A stretch of DNA of 64,000 nucleotides from Flagellimonas sp. HMM57 (GCF_021390175.1 NZ_CP090004.1:1240001-1304000); one strand, 5' to 3'; shown: positions 52,620 to 61,516, counted from the stretch's first letter. Notes: generated from the sequence alone by a model not told the origin. A program made the numbers and translations.

Positions 52620-52641
52620 ATTCCTTCGCTTTGCTCGGAAT
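52620..52641. repeat. Palindromic repeat family A, abutting the helicase start
   Basis: Arms attcc/ggaat (5 bp, perfect) flank the core ttcgctttgctc; the helicase ATG begins at the next base, 52642. The hairpin would sit in the ribosome-binding region and could affect initiation. Confidence 0.7.
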
Positions 52642-55104
52642 ATGAACAGAAAACAACTTTTTGAGATTGCAGAAAATTGGTTCCACCAGCAGAATTGGAA
52701 ACCATTTGCATTTCAAAAAGAAACGTGGACCGCTTTTTTGCAAGGTAAACATGGGCTCCTTAATGCCCCAACGGGCAGCGGAAAAACCTATGCACTATGG
52801 TTTCCCATCGTACTGAACTACATTAAAAAACATCCTGAGTATAAGACCAAGCACAAAAAAGGCCTAAAAGCAATTTGGATTACTCCGCTCCGTGCACTCT
52901 CCCAAGAAATAAAACAATCCGCAGAGCGGATAACACAGGATTTAGATACCCAGATGACGGTTGGAATCCGTACAGGGGATACTTCTACCAAGGAACGCTC
53001 CCGACAGAAAACCAATATGCCCGACCTATTGATTACAACACCTGAAAGTTTACAGTTGTTGCTTTCATCAAAAGGTTACGAAAAAGTATTCAAAGACTGC
53101 TCGGCAATAGTAGTCGATGAATGGCACGAATTGCTGGGCACCAAACGTGGGGTTCAAATGGAATTGGGCCTGTCCAGATTGAAGACCATTTGCAATGATT
53201 TACGTATTTGGGGCATTTCAGCTACTATTGGAAATCTGGAACAGGCAAGGGAAGTACTCTTAGGACCAACTTCCAAAGCATTTCAAAACTCCATTCTGGT
53301 CAAAGCCAAGCTCAATAAAAAAATCACGGTCAAGAGCATCATCCCCGAGAAAATGGAGACTTTTCCGTGGCGGGGACATCTTGGACTTCATTTACTAGAG
53401 GATGTAGTACCAATTATCAACGCTAGTAAAACAACTTTACTCTTTACGAACACCCGAAGCCAATGTGAAATCTGGTTTCAAAAAATACTGGAAAAGCATC
53501 CTGAATACGCAGGTGAAATGGCCATGCACCATGGTAGTGTCAACAAAGAGACCCGAATTTGGGTGGAACAGGCCATTCGTAACGAAAGTTTAAAAGCGGT
53601 AGTTTGCACATCAAGCCTTGATCTGGGGGTTGATTTTGCACCTGTAGAAACTGTAGTTCAAATAGGTGGCCCCAAAGGTGTTGCGCGTTTTTTACAACGG
53701 GCTGGACGTAGTGGACATCGACCAGGTGAAGAAAGCGTCATTCACTTTCTACCTACCCATGCCATGGAACTTATAGAGGCTTCCGCCATGCAGAAGGCGG
53801 TTAAATATGAAGCCGTGGAAGATAGAATTCCCTATTTGAATAGTTACGATGTGTTATTACAATATCTTACCACACTGGCAGTTTCTGATGGGTTTTATCC
53901 TGATGAAATCTATCAAGAGATAAAACAAACGTTTTGTTACCAAGCACTTTCAGAAGAGGAATGGCAATGGCTGTTGAATTTTTTGGTCATGGGGAGTCAA
54001 AGTCTCAAGACATATGATGAATACCAAAAAGTGGAAGTCGAAGCCGATGGCAAGTTCAAAGTGAACAATCGGGGTATCGCTATGCGGCACCGTTTTCAAA
54101 TAGGCACTATCGTTGGAGATGCAGTTATTTCGGTTCGCTATCAAAAAGGGGGTTATATTGGATCTATCGAGGAGTATTTTATTTCAAAACTCACACCGGG
54201 AGATGTGTTTACCTTTGCCGGAAGGAATCTAGAATTCATCAGAATAAAAGGGGTGCAGGCCCATGTTCGCAATTCAACCAAAAGAACCAATAAAGTACCC
54301 AGTTGGATGGGAGGACGCCTGAGTTTTTCAGCCCAAATGTCAGAGTTGTTGCGACAGGAACTGTACACTGCTGAACTAGCGATTTCAAAACAATCCAATG
54401 AAATAAAATCACTCTTACCCATGTTCGCCAAACAGCGAGAAGAGAGTATTGTACCTAAGCCAAATGAGTTCTTAATAGAGACTTTTAAGACCCGGGATGG
54501 TTACCACCATATTTTTTATCCCTTTGAAGGCCGTGGAGTACACGAGGCAATGAGCAGTTTACTATCCTATCGTATCAGTTTGCTTTCCCCAATTACATGC
54601 TCATTGGCTTTCAATGACTACGGCTTCGAAATGCTTTCGGATAAACCCATTGATATACAAGCTGTTTTGGACAATGACTTGTTCACTACGGAATTTATGC
54701 TTTCCGATTTACAAAAGAGCTTGAACAGTAATGAAATGGCGAGACGTAAGTTTCGGGATATTGCCGTAATCAGCGGTATGGTCTTTACGGGATATCCAGA
54801 AAAGGGCATTAAGATGAAACACTTACAAAGTAGTTCGCAACTGTTGTTCGATGTATTTAAAGATTTTGAAGCGGACAACTTGTTGTATCAACAGGCATTT
54901 ACAGAAACCTTTGAGCACCAACTTGAGGAAGGACGTTTGCGACTGGCACTGGAAAGAATCGCAAATCAAGAAATCGTTTGGAAACCCTGTAAAAACCCCA
55001 CACCCTTTTCGTTCCCGATTATTACAGATCGTCTTCGCGAAAAATTATCCAATGAAAAATTGGCCGATCGTATTAAACGAATGACTAAAATTTTGATGAA
55101 ATAA
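52642..55104 (+). CDS. Ligase-associated DEXH-box helicase (Lhr-like)
   Basis: 820 residues. Superfamily 2 motifs: 'LNAPTGSGKTYALWFP' (I), 'TPLRALSQEI' (Ia), 'LLITTPESLQLLL' (Ib), 'VVDEWHELLGTKRG' (DEWH, II), 'WGISATIGN' (III), 'SSLDLGVDFAPV' (V), and 'QRAGRSGHRPGEES' (VI). The C-terminal winged-helix and Lhr-associated domain follow ('VEVEADGKFKVNNRGIAMRHRFQIG', 'GDVFTFAGRNLEFIRI'). Bacterial Lhr-like helicases unwind RNA:DNA hybrids and act with the ligase/exonuclease cluster. The ATG follows a palindromic repeat without a spacer. Confidence 0.94.
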   Translation: MNRKQLFEIAENWFHQQNWKPFAFQKETWTAFLQGKHGLLNAPTGSGKTYALWFPIVLNYIKKHPEYKTKHKKGLKAIWITPLRALSQEIKQSAERITQDLDTQMTVGIRTGDTSTKERSRQKTNMPDLLITTPESLQLLLSSKGYEKVFKDCSAIVVDEWHELLGTKRGVQMELGLSRLKTICNDLRIWGISATIGNLEQAREVLLGPTSKAFQNSILVKAKLNKKITVKSIIPEKMETFPWRGHLGLHLLEDVVPIINASKTTLLFTNTRSQCEIWFQKILEKHPEYAGEMAMHHGSVNKETRIWVEQAIRNESLKAVVCTSSLDLGVDFAPVETVVQIGGPKGVARFLQRAGRSGHRPGEESVIHFLPTHAMELIEASAMQKAVKYEAVEDRIPYLNSYDVLLQYLTTLAVSDGFYPDEIYQEIKQTFCYQALSEEEWQWLLNFLVMGSQSLKTYDEYQKVEVEADGKFKVNNRGIAMRHRFQIGTIVGDAVISVRYQKGGYIGSIEEYFISKLTPGDVFTFAGRNLEFIRIKGVQAHVRNSTKRTNKVPSWMGGRLSFSAQMSELLRQELYTAELAISKQSNEIKSLLPMFAKQREESIVPKPNEFLIETFKTRDGYHHIFYPFEGRGVHEAMSSLLSYRISLLSPITCSLAFNDYGFEMLSDKPIDIQAVLDNDLFTTEFMLSDLQKSLNSNEMARRKFRDIAVISGMVFTGYPEKGIKMKHLQSSSQLLFDVFKDFEADNLLYQQAFTETFEHQLEEGRLRLALERIANQEIVWKPCKNPTPFSFPIITDRLREKLSNEKLADRIKRMTKILMK

Positions 55105-55144
55105 GCCCTATTGAAAATTAGTATCTTTATTTAAATTTTGTGAT

Positions 55145-55378
55145 ATGGACATTCCCAAACTTCAAAATGAAATTATAAAAGATTTACTCGCCATCGAAGA
55201 TGAAAAAACATTATTGCTGTTCAAACAACTTCTTAGCAATCATGCAGGCACACCAACATATCAGCTTAGTACAACTGAGACCGATCTGATTGCGGAAAGT
55301 ATTGCCAATTACAAGGCAAATAAGGTTCTGGCCAATGAATCCGTTTTCAAAAAAAACGATAGATGGCTAAACGAATAG
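55145..55378 (+). CDS. Antitoxin of a type II toxin-antitoxin pair
   Basis: 77 residues: an N-terminal helical part ('LQNEIIKDLLAIEDEKTLLLFKQLL') and a C-terminal segment ('LSTTETDLIAESIANYKANKVLANE') that probably wraps the toxin. It precedes and overlaps a RelE/ParE-like toxin gene by 16 bases, the usual antitoxin-first layout, and is probably an autorepressor through its N-terminal part. I see no clear RHH or HTH motif, so the DNA-binding class is unknown. Confidence 0.75.
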   Translation: MDIPKLQNEIIKDLLAIEDEKTLLLFKQLLSNHAGTPTYQLSTTETDLIAESIANYKANKVLANESVFKKNDRWLNE

Positions 55379-55656
55379 TTTGGACATCAAAGGCCGATAT
55401 TGTTTTTACCAAACTTCTTGAATTCTATTGTGAACGGAACGGCTCAAAGACTTACAGCCGTAAACTTAATAAAGAAATCAAGACAGCGGTCAAACTCTTA
55501 TCTAAGTATCCGTTATTAGGAATAAAAACGAATCAATCCAACCTGTACATGCTCATCAAAGGCCATTTTAAAATTTTTTATGAACCAAGACCAAACGAAA
55601 TTGTAATCCATCTTATTTGGGATACTAGACAAAACCCTTCTAGTTTGGAATTATAG
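55363..55656 (+). CDS. RelE/ParE-superfamily toxin
   Basis: 97 residues starting 'MAKRIVWTSKADIVFTKLLEFYCERNG', then 'KLNKEIKTAVKLLSKYPLLGIKTN' and 'LYMLIKGHFKIFYEPRPNEIVIHLIWDTRQNPSSL'. The order helix hairpin, then strands ending in I-x-x-I/L-W-D-T-R-Q-N-P, is that of RelE/ParE toxins. The conserved terminal 'WDTRQNP' replaces the RelE catalytic set, so a ParE-like gyrase or a ribosome target cannot be chosen. It overlaps the antitoxin gene and is followed two bases later by pdeM, so the pair was inserted inside the repair operon. Confidence 0.85.
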   Translation: MAKRIVWTSKADIVFTKLLEFYCERNGSKTYSRKLNKEIKTAVKLLSKYPLLGIKTNQSNLYMLIKGHFKIFYEPRPNEIVIHLIWDTRQNPSSLEL

Positions 55657-55657
55657 T

Positions 55658-56290
55658 ATGACCCTATCAATTCAAATCCGAAATCAAGAATTTAAACTCC
55701 ATTCGCTGGGTGGAATTTTTTGGATGGAAAAATCCATGGTATTGATCAGTGACGTGCACTTGGGAAAGGTAGCTCACTTCAGAAAGTTTGGGGCGGCCGT
55801 ACCGCAAAAAGCCATACATAAAAACTTTATGCTTTTGGATGAAATCGTTAGTGAATTTCAACCTTTTCAAATTTGTTTTCTTGGGGATTTGTTTCATTCC
55901 TCGTTGAATAAAGAATGGCAGCTGTTTGAAAATTGGGTAGGAAAAACACCAGCAGAGTTTATTCTTGTAGCTGGCAATCATGATATCATCGCTCCAGAAA
56001 AATTTGAAAGTCTTAGTATCAAGATATTTCCTGAATTAGAAATTGACGGTTTTTTGTTGACACACCATCCTGAGGAAAAAGAAGGATTCTTCAATTTTTG
56101 CGGACACATTCACCCAGCCATACGTCTACAGGGATTTGGCAGACAGCGCCTAAAACTCCCGTGTTTTTTAAAAAAACCACAACAATTGATTTTACCTGCT
56201 TTTGGTGAATTTACTGGAACTTTTGTGCTAGAGCCGACCAAGGAAGACGAGGTTTATGCCATTGTGGAAGATGAAGTTGTAAAAGTATAG
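55658..56290 (+). CDS. pdeM: Ligase-associated DNA damage response phosphoesterase PdeM
   Basis: 210 residues of calcineurin-like phosphoesterase: 'MVLISDVHLGKVAHFRKFG' (DxH), 'ICFLGDLFHSSLN' (GD), 'FILVAGNHDII' (GNHD), 'LLTHHPEEKEG' and 'FNFCGHIHPAIRL' (GHxH). These bind two metals. PdeM is the standard fourth member of the ligase/exonuclease/Lhr-helicase cluster. It is here separated from the helicase by the toxin-antitoxin pair and followed 8 bases later by the Mfd start. Confidence 0.93.
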   Translation: MTLSIQIRNQEFKLHSLGGIFWMEKSMVLISDVHLGKVAHFRKFGAAVPQKAIHKNFMLLDEIVSEFQPFQICFLGDLFHSSLNKEWQLFENWVGKTPAEFILVAGNHDIIAPEKFESLSIKIFPELEIDGFLLTHHPEEKEGFFNFCGHIHPAIRLQGFGRQRLKLPCFLKKPQQLILPAFGEFTGTFVLEPTKEDEVYAIVEDEVVKV

Positions 56291-56298
56291 ACAATGCG

Positions 56299-59200
56299 TT
56301 GCCTATAATTTTTCTTCAATCTATATTTGCTGAAAATCTTTTTGGATTGACCAAATCGTCCGTTCCGCAATTATTTGAACAGTCTTCCCAAGTAGGAAAA
56401 TTGCAATCTGCCATTGCCCAATCCGAAACTCACGATAACACAGGAGGCAATACAATTTCTTTAAGAGGTCTTACCGGCTCCGCTTTATCTTTTGCAATTT
56501 CAACAGTTTTCAACAATAGTGATTTGCCGTTTTTGGTACTCTTGAACGACAAAGAAGAGGCCGCTTATTATCTGAATGACCTAGAGCAATTGATAGGTGA
56601 AAACGAAGTGCTCTTTTATCCGGGCAGTTATCGTCATCCTTATCAAATCGAAGATACTGACAATGCAAACGTGTTGTTGAGAGCCGAGGTGTTGAACCGC
56701 ATAAATTCCAGAAAAAAACCTGCGGTCATCGTAACCTATCCCGATGCGTTATTTGAAAAGGTGGTCACTCGTAAAGAATTGGATAAAAATACTTTGAAAA
56801 TTAAGTTGGATGATACGCTTTCACTTGACTTTCTGAACGAAGTGCTTTTTGAATACCAGTTTAAAAGAGTGGATTTTGTAACCGAACCGGGGGAATTTTC
56901 AGTTCGAGGCGGTATTGTGGATGTCTTTTCGTTTTCACATGATGAACCTTACCGCATAGAATTTTTTGGGGATGAAGTTGAGAGCATCCGAACTTTTGAT
57001 TTAGAAACACAGCTATCAACCGAAAAGGTGAAGCGCATCACGATTATCCCTAATGTGGAAAACAAGTTTTTACAAGAATCACGGGAAAGTTTTTTAAAAT
57101 ATATCTCGCCACAGACCATCATATTTTCAAAACGATTGGATTTGGTCTATGCCCGAATCGATTCATTTTTTAAGAAAGCCGAAGATAGTTTCAAAAAACT
57201 CAGCGACGAGATCAAACATTCAAGGCCAGAGGAATTGTTTCTTAACTCTGCTCTTTTAAAAACACAATTGCAGAAGTTTTGTTTGGTGGAAATTGGGGCT
57301 TCGACTTCACTCAACCTGCAGAAAGAACAAGGTTTGGTCACTGAGCGGAGTCAAAGTGACGAAATAACATTCAATACCAAACCCCAACCTTCGTTCAACA
57401 AAAAGTTTGATTTACTCATTGAAAACCTCAATGATAATCATGAAGCCGGTTTTACCAATTATATTTTTTGTTCAACCGATCAGCAGGCCAAGCGTTTTCA
57501 CGATATTTTTGATGATGTGGCTTCGACTATGCCTGTCTTGAGCGGAGCCGAAAGGGTCAGCCACCAAAAAAATGAGAGTATTTCGGATACTGAACGTAGT
57601 CGAAGTATCCATTATAAAACCATAGTCTTTCCCCTATTTCAAGGATTTGTTGACCACGATTTAAAATTGGTCTGCTATACCGACCATCAAATTTTTGAGC
57701 GCTACCACAAATTTCATCTTAAGAATGGATACGCCAAAAAACAGGCAATTACCCTAAAAGAGCTTAATAAGTTAGAGATTGGCGACTATGTCACCCATAT
57801 TGACCACGGTATCGGCAAGTTTGGAGGATTACAAAAAATAGACGTTGAGGGCAAAAAGCAAGAAGCCATCAAATTGATGTACGGGGAACGTGATATTCTG
57901 TACGTGAGCATCCATTCGCTCCACAAAATTTCAAAGTTCAATGGCAAGGACGGAGCTCCTCCCAAAATCTATAAACTTGGTTCTGCAGCTTGGAAAAAAT
58001 TGAAACAAAAAACAAAAAGCCGTGTCAAGAAAATTGCTTTTGACCTTATCAAAATCTATGCAAAGAGACGTTTGGAAAAGGGGTTCCAATACGCTCCGGA
58101 CAGCTACTTACAACATGAACTGGAAGCTTCTTTTATCTATGAGGATACACCTGACCAAGAAAAATCCACAAAAGATGTAAAAAAGGATATGGAAAGTGAG
58201 CGTCCAATGGACCGTTTAATCTGTGGTGATGTTGGGTTTGGAAAAACAGAGGTTGCCATTAGGGCCGCTTTTAAAGCTGTTGACAATGGTAAACAAGTGG
58301 CTGTTTTAGTACCAACTACTATTCTTGCCTTTCAGCATGCCAGAACATTCGGGGAGCGTTTAAAGGAAATGCCCGTTATGGTCGATTACCTCAACCGATT
58401 TAGAACTGCCAAAGAAAAACGAGACATTCACGAAAGCCTTTCCGAAGGTAAAATCGATATCATCATCGGCACCCATCAGCTAGTGAACAAAAGTGTGCAG
58501 TTCAAAGATTTGGGACTGCTCATTGTTGATGAAGAACAAAAATTTGGAGTTGCCGTAAAGGACAAGTTAAAGTCCATCAAAGAAAATGTGGATGTGTTGA
58601 CACTCACGGCAACGCCCATTCCCCGTACGCTACAGTTTAGTTTGATGGCCGCACGTGACCTTTCTGTAATTACAACGCCACCACCAAACCGCTACCCTAT
58701 TGAGAGCCGGGTGATTCGCTTTAACGAAAAAATCATTCGTGATGCTGTTTCGTATGAGATTCAACGCGGCGGACAAGTGTTCTTTATCCACAATCGAATT
58801 GAAAACATCAAAGAAGTGGCAGGAATGATCCAACGATTGGTTCCGGATGCCAAAATCGGAATCGGTCACGGTCAAATGGAAGGCAAAAAACTAGAGACTT
58901 TAATGCTCGCATTCATGAACGGGGAATTTGACGTTCTGGTATCAACCACCATTGTTGAAAGTGGTTTGGATGTCACCAATGCCAATACCATTTTTATCCA
59001 TAATGCCAATAATTTTGGACTTAGTGACCTGCATCAAATGCGCGGTCGGGTAGGAAGAAGCAATAAAAAGGCATTCTGCTATTTTATTACTCCCCCGCAC
59101 GAAGTCATGACTCCCGATGCCCGAAAACGTATTGAGGCCCTAGAGCAGTTTACCGAGCTTGGCAGTGGATTCAATATTGCCATGAAAGATTTGGAGATTC

Positions 59201-59841
59201 GTGGGGCAGGTGATTTATTGGGCGGAGAACAAAGTGGGTTTATCAATGAAATCGGTTTTGAAACCTATCAAAAAATACTCGCCGAAGCGATTGAAGAACT
59301 TAAAGAAAACGAGTTCAAGGAGCTTTATGAGGAAGTAGAAGGAGAAAAACCAAAAGTTTTTGTGAAAGAAACTCAACTGGACACCGATTTTGAACTGCTC
59401 TTTCCCGATGACTATATCAATAACATCACGGAACGATTAAATCTATACACCCAACTGAACACTATTGAAGATGAAGAAAGTTTGAATACGTTTGAAGCGG
59501 AACTGGTAGACCGTTTTGGTGAACTGCCTACCCAAGCTGTTGACTTGTTCAATTCGGTTCGTATCAAATGGATTGCCAACGGTATAGGATTGGAAAAGGT
59601 AATTTTAAAAAAGAACAAGTTCATTGGCTATTTTCTATCTGACCAACAGTCGCCATTTTATCAAACCGCAGCATTTACAAGGGTCTTGCAATATGTACAA
59701 AGTCACCCACAACAATGCCAGTTAAAAGAAAAACAAACCCGAAACGGATTGCGTTTGTTATTGGTCTTTGAAGGGATTACTAGCGTGGAAAAGGCACTGA
59801 AAGTTTTGAAACCATTACGAAACGATGAAACTTTAGTTTAA
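56299..59841 (+). CDS. mfd: Transcription-repair coupling factor Mfd with in-frame repeat insertions
   Basis: 1180 residues. Mfd removes RNA polymerase stalled at lesions and recruits UvrA. The start is TTG 56299: the ATG at 56294 is in another frame and stops after four codons. UvrB-like region (about 1-200, 'YPGSYRHPYQIEDTDNANVLLRAEVL'), RNA-polymerase-interacting CarD-like domain (about 490-560, 'IGDYVTHIDHGIGKFGG'), helicase motifs 'GDVGFGKTEVAIRAAFKA' (about 644), 'LLIVDEEQKFG' (about 743), 'TATPIPRTLQFSL', and C-terminal TRCF domain. Residues about 334-437 contain several family A palindromes read in frame, between 'EELFLNSALLKTQLQKF' and 'KTIVFPLFQGFVDHDLKL', a region expected to be a linker. 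Confidence 0.95.
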   Translation: MPIIFLQSIFAENLFGLTKSSVPQLFEQSSQVGKLQSAIAQSETHDNTGGNTISLRGLTGSALSFAISTVFNNSDLPFLVLLNDKEEAAYYLNDLEQLIGENEVLFYPGSYRHPYQIEDTDNANVLLRAEVLNRINSRKKPAVIVTYPDALFEKVVTRKELDKNTLKIKLDDTLSLDFLNEVLFEYQFKRVDFVTEPGEFSVRGGIVDVFSFSHDEPYRIEFFGDEVESIRTFDLETQLSTEKVKRITIIPNVENKFLQESRESFLKYISPQTIIFSKRLDLVYARIDSFFKKAEDSFKKLSDEIKHSRPEELFLNSALLKTQLQKFCLVEIGASTSLNLQKEQGLVTERSQSDEITFNTKPQPSFNKKFDLLIENLNDNHEAGFTNYIFCSTDQQAKRFHDIFDDVASTMPVLSGAERVSHQKNESISDTERSRSIHYKTIVFPLFQGFVDHDLKLVCYTDHQIFERYHKFHLKNGYAKKQAITLKELNKLEIGDYVTHIDHGIGKFGGLQKIDVEGKKQEAIKLMYGERDILYVSIHSLHKISKFNGKDGAPPKIYKLGSAAWKKLKQKTKSRVKKIAFDLIKIYAKRRLEKGFQYAPDSYLQHELEASFIYEDTPDQEKSTKDVKKDMESERPMDRLICGDVGFGKTEVAIRAAFKAVDNGKQVAVLVPTTILAFQHARTFGERLKEMPVMVDYLNRFRTAKEKRDIHESLSEGKIDIIIGTHQLVNKSVQFKDLGLLIVDEEQKFGVAVKDKLKSIKENVDVLTLTATPIPRTLQFSLMAARDLSVITTPPPNRYPIESRVIRFNEKIIRDAVSYEIQRGGQVFFIHNRIENIKEVAGMIQRLVPDAKIGIGHGQMEGKKLETLMLAFMNGEFDVLVSTTIVESGLDVTNANTIFIHNANNFGLSDLHQMRGRVGRSNKKAFCYFITPPHEVMTPDARKRIEALEQFTELGSGFNIAMKDLEIRGAGDLLGGEQSGFINEIGFETYQKILAEAIEELKENEFKELYEEVEGEKPKVFVKETQLDTDFELLFPDDYINNITERLNLYTQLNTIEDEESLNTFEAELVDRFGELPTQAVDLFNSVRIKWIANGIGLEKVILKKNKFIGYFLSDQQSPFYQTAAFTRVLQYVQSHPQQCQLKEKQTRNGLRLLLVFEGITSVEKALKVLKPLRNDETLV
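57297..57360. repeat. Palindromic repeat pair, family A, in mfd
   Basis: A degenerate forward unit (ggct, core tcgacttcactc, aacc; 57297-57316) is followed by a reverse unit with perfect arms gtcact/agtgac around gagcggagtcaa (57337-57360). In protein they read ASTSLN and VTERSQSD. Confidence 0.7.
57517..57564. repeat. Compound palindromic repeat, family A, in mfd
   Basis: Outer arms gtggct (57517-57522) and agccac (57559-57564) enclose a forward core start (tcgactatgcc) and a reverse core (gagcggagccga), as if one unit had inserted into another. In protein: VASTMPVLSGAERVS. Confidence 0.6.
57585..57610. repeat. Palindromic repeat family A, in mfd (reverse)
   Basis: Arms ggatact/agtatcc (7 bp, perfect) flank the core gaacgtagtcga. 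In protein it reads DTERSRSI. The architecture is the same as 51642-51667 but with different, still complementary, arms. Confidence 0.75.
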
Positions 59842-59884
59842 AACAATAAAATTACTATAATTATAAGACCAAATCATACCTAGA

Positions 59885-61387
59885 ATGAAAAAAACGACTA
59901 CCCATTTTTTATTGCTTATCTCGTTCCAACTATTATATTCCCAAAGCACATATTTTGATATAACCGAGTCTGAAGCGTTTCCAGATACAAACAAAATCTC
60001 ATCTATCGAAACGGCCTATATTGCTTCAAGTGGTGAGATTGCCACAGCAAGCACCGGGAAAAACAAACTAGCATTTGACGTTTATGATTCAAATGCAAAC
60101 AGCGTTTTCAATGCAGTCATAGTATTGAACAAAAAGGAAGAAATTGTTGGGCGTTTGGAGCACAATGACCTACTGAAAATATTCACTGTGTTTGCACCTA
60201 AAAAAACGGAGCGGGAAATCAGATGTTATGTTTTTGATATTCAAAAAAGGTCTTATCAATTTGTTGAACTTTTTAAAACTACAGTTGAAAAAAAGCAAGT
60301 GTTGTTCTCTGGGCAAAATAAGCGTCAGACTAATTTTGCCACTTCTCCCAACGGTACTTTCTTTGCCGTGGCAACCGACAACATTAAAAAGAATTCCAAT
60401 TCGTATAATATCCATGTCTACAGTTCCAAAACAATGGAATTGGTTTATCAACAAACATTTTTTGAGAATCCAGAAAAATTTTTCAAATCTTTTGACATGG
60501 TCATTGATGATTTGGGCACGGTATTCTCAATTGGCAAAGAGTACGAGGAAGGCAGGGACGAAAGACGAGTGGATGAAATTCCGAATTATTCGATTGTAAT
60601 AAACAAAACTTCAGAAAGCGAAACTTTTTCAAATCGAATTCAGTTGAACGAGAGTCAGCATATTGCCGATTTGAAGATTATTCAAAAGGAAAACCAACTT
60701 CATCTCTACGGTTTTTATTCCACTAAGGTTGCTGGAAGAATTTCTGGTCTAAGCAAATTTATTGTTGAAAAAGATGAAATCAATATAATTGAAACTGAAC
60801 AGACCAAGTTGCCCGAATCAGTTTTAGCCGATATATACAGTTCCAAAAGAATCGAATCCAAAAAAGACAAAGAGCTTAATAATTATTATCTCGATTACGT
60901 AATTGAAGATGAGCGTGGAAATATAACTCTCCTTGCCGAACAGTTTTATACTACTCAGGTTTATATCAATAATGGTCAATATGGCGGATATTGGATGACC
61001 ACATTTCACTATAACAACATTCTAATTCTAAGTATTGACAATCATGGTAAGTTGAAATGGGGACGCAGTATTTTTAAGGTGTCCGACGCACCGTCATATA
61101 ATGCTTTTGTTCTGGATAAAAGACTCCATATATTGTTCAATGCCGGAAAAAACCTTAAAGAAAAAGAGGACGGAAGGATAAAGGCCAAAAAGGGCTGGCT
61201 TCAATCCACAGCATTGTTTGATTATTCATACAATGAAAATGGAGAGGTTACACAAGAAAAGTTAAGGGAAAACAAGGGAAGAGATATTTATCATCCATAT
61301 AGCGGTTCTTTTCAAAACAATAGGTTTATCATGCTCAATGCGTCCAATTTTAATAAAAAAGTAATGCTTCTAGAGGCTAAGGAATAG
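59885..61387 (+). CDS. Secreted hypothetical protein, 500 aa
   Basis: A signal peptide (MKKTTTHFLLLISFQLLYSQ, cut after YSQ) precedes about 480 residues of repeated beta-strand blades with alternating hydrophobic and polar residues ('TNFATSPNGTFFAVATDN', 'LGTVFSIGKEYEEG', 'LHLYGFYSTKVAG', 'RLHILFNAGKNL'). This suggests a beta-propeller-like fold, but I recognise no family. No T9SS sorting domain or lipobox is present, so it is probably periplasmic or secreted by an unknown path. It follows mfd by 43 bases; the link to repair genes is not obvious. Confidence 0.7.
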   Translation: MKKTTTHFLLLISFQLLYSQSTYFDITESEAFPDTNKISSIETAYIASSGEIATASTGKNKLAFDVYDSNANSVFNAVIVLNKKEEIVGRLEHNDLLKIFTVFAPKKTEREIRCYVFDIQKRSYQFVELFKTTVEKKQVLFSGQNKRQTNFATSPNGTFFAVATDNIKKNSNSYNIHVYSSKTMELVYQQTFFENPEKFFKSFDMVIDDLGTVFSIGKEYEEGRDERRVDEIPNYSIVINKTSESETFSNRIQLNESQHIADLKIIQKENQLHLYGFYSTKVAGRISGLSKFIVEKDEINIIETEQTKLPESVLADIYSSKRIESKKDKELNNYYLDYVIEDERGNITLLAEQFYTTQVYINNGQYGGYWMTTFHYNNILILSIDNHGKLKWGRSIFKVSDAPSYNAFVLDKRLHILFNAGKNLKEKEDGRIKAKKGWLQSTALFDYSYNENGEVTQEKLRENKGRDIYHPYSGSFQNNRFIMLNASNFNKKVMLLEAKE

Positions 61388-61516
61388 TTAATTCCATTGT
61401 ATCTAAAAGACATAATATGTTAATTTATAAATTCACTGCTTTTTTATAACCAGACGATTTAGATGTTACACAATGGGATAGCTTAGGTAAATTCTGTTGA
61501 AATAAATAAAAACTAG

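Noticed and set aside
56294..56308. ATG at 56294 as the mfd start
   Set aside because: It is in a different frame from mfd and meets TAA after four codons; the mfd frame needs the TTG at 56299 or an internal start.
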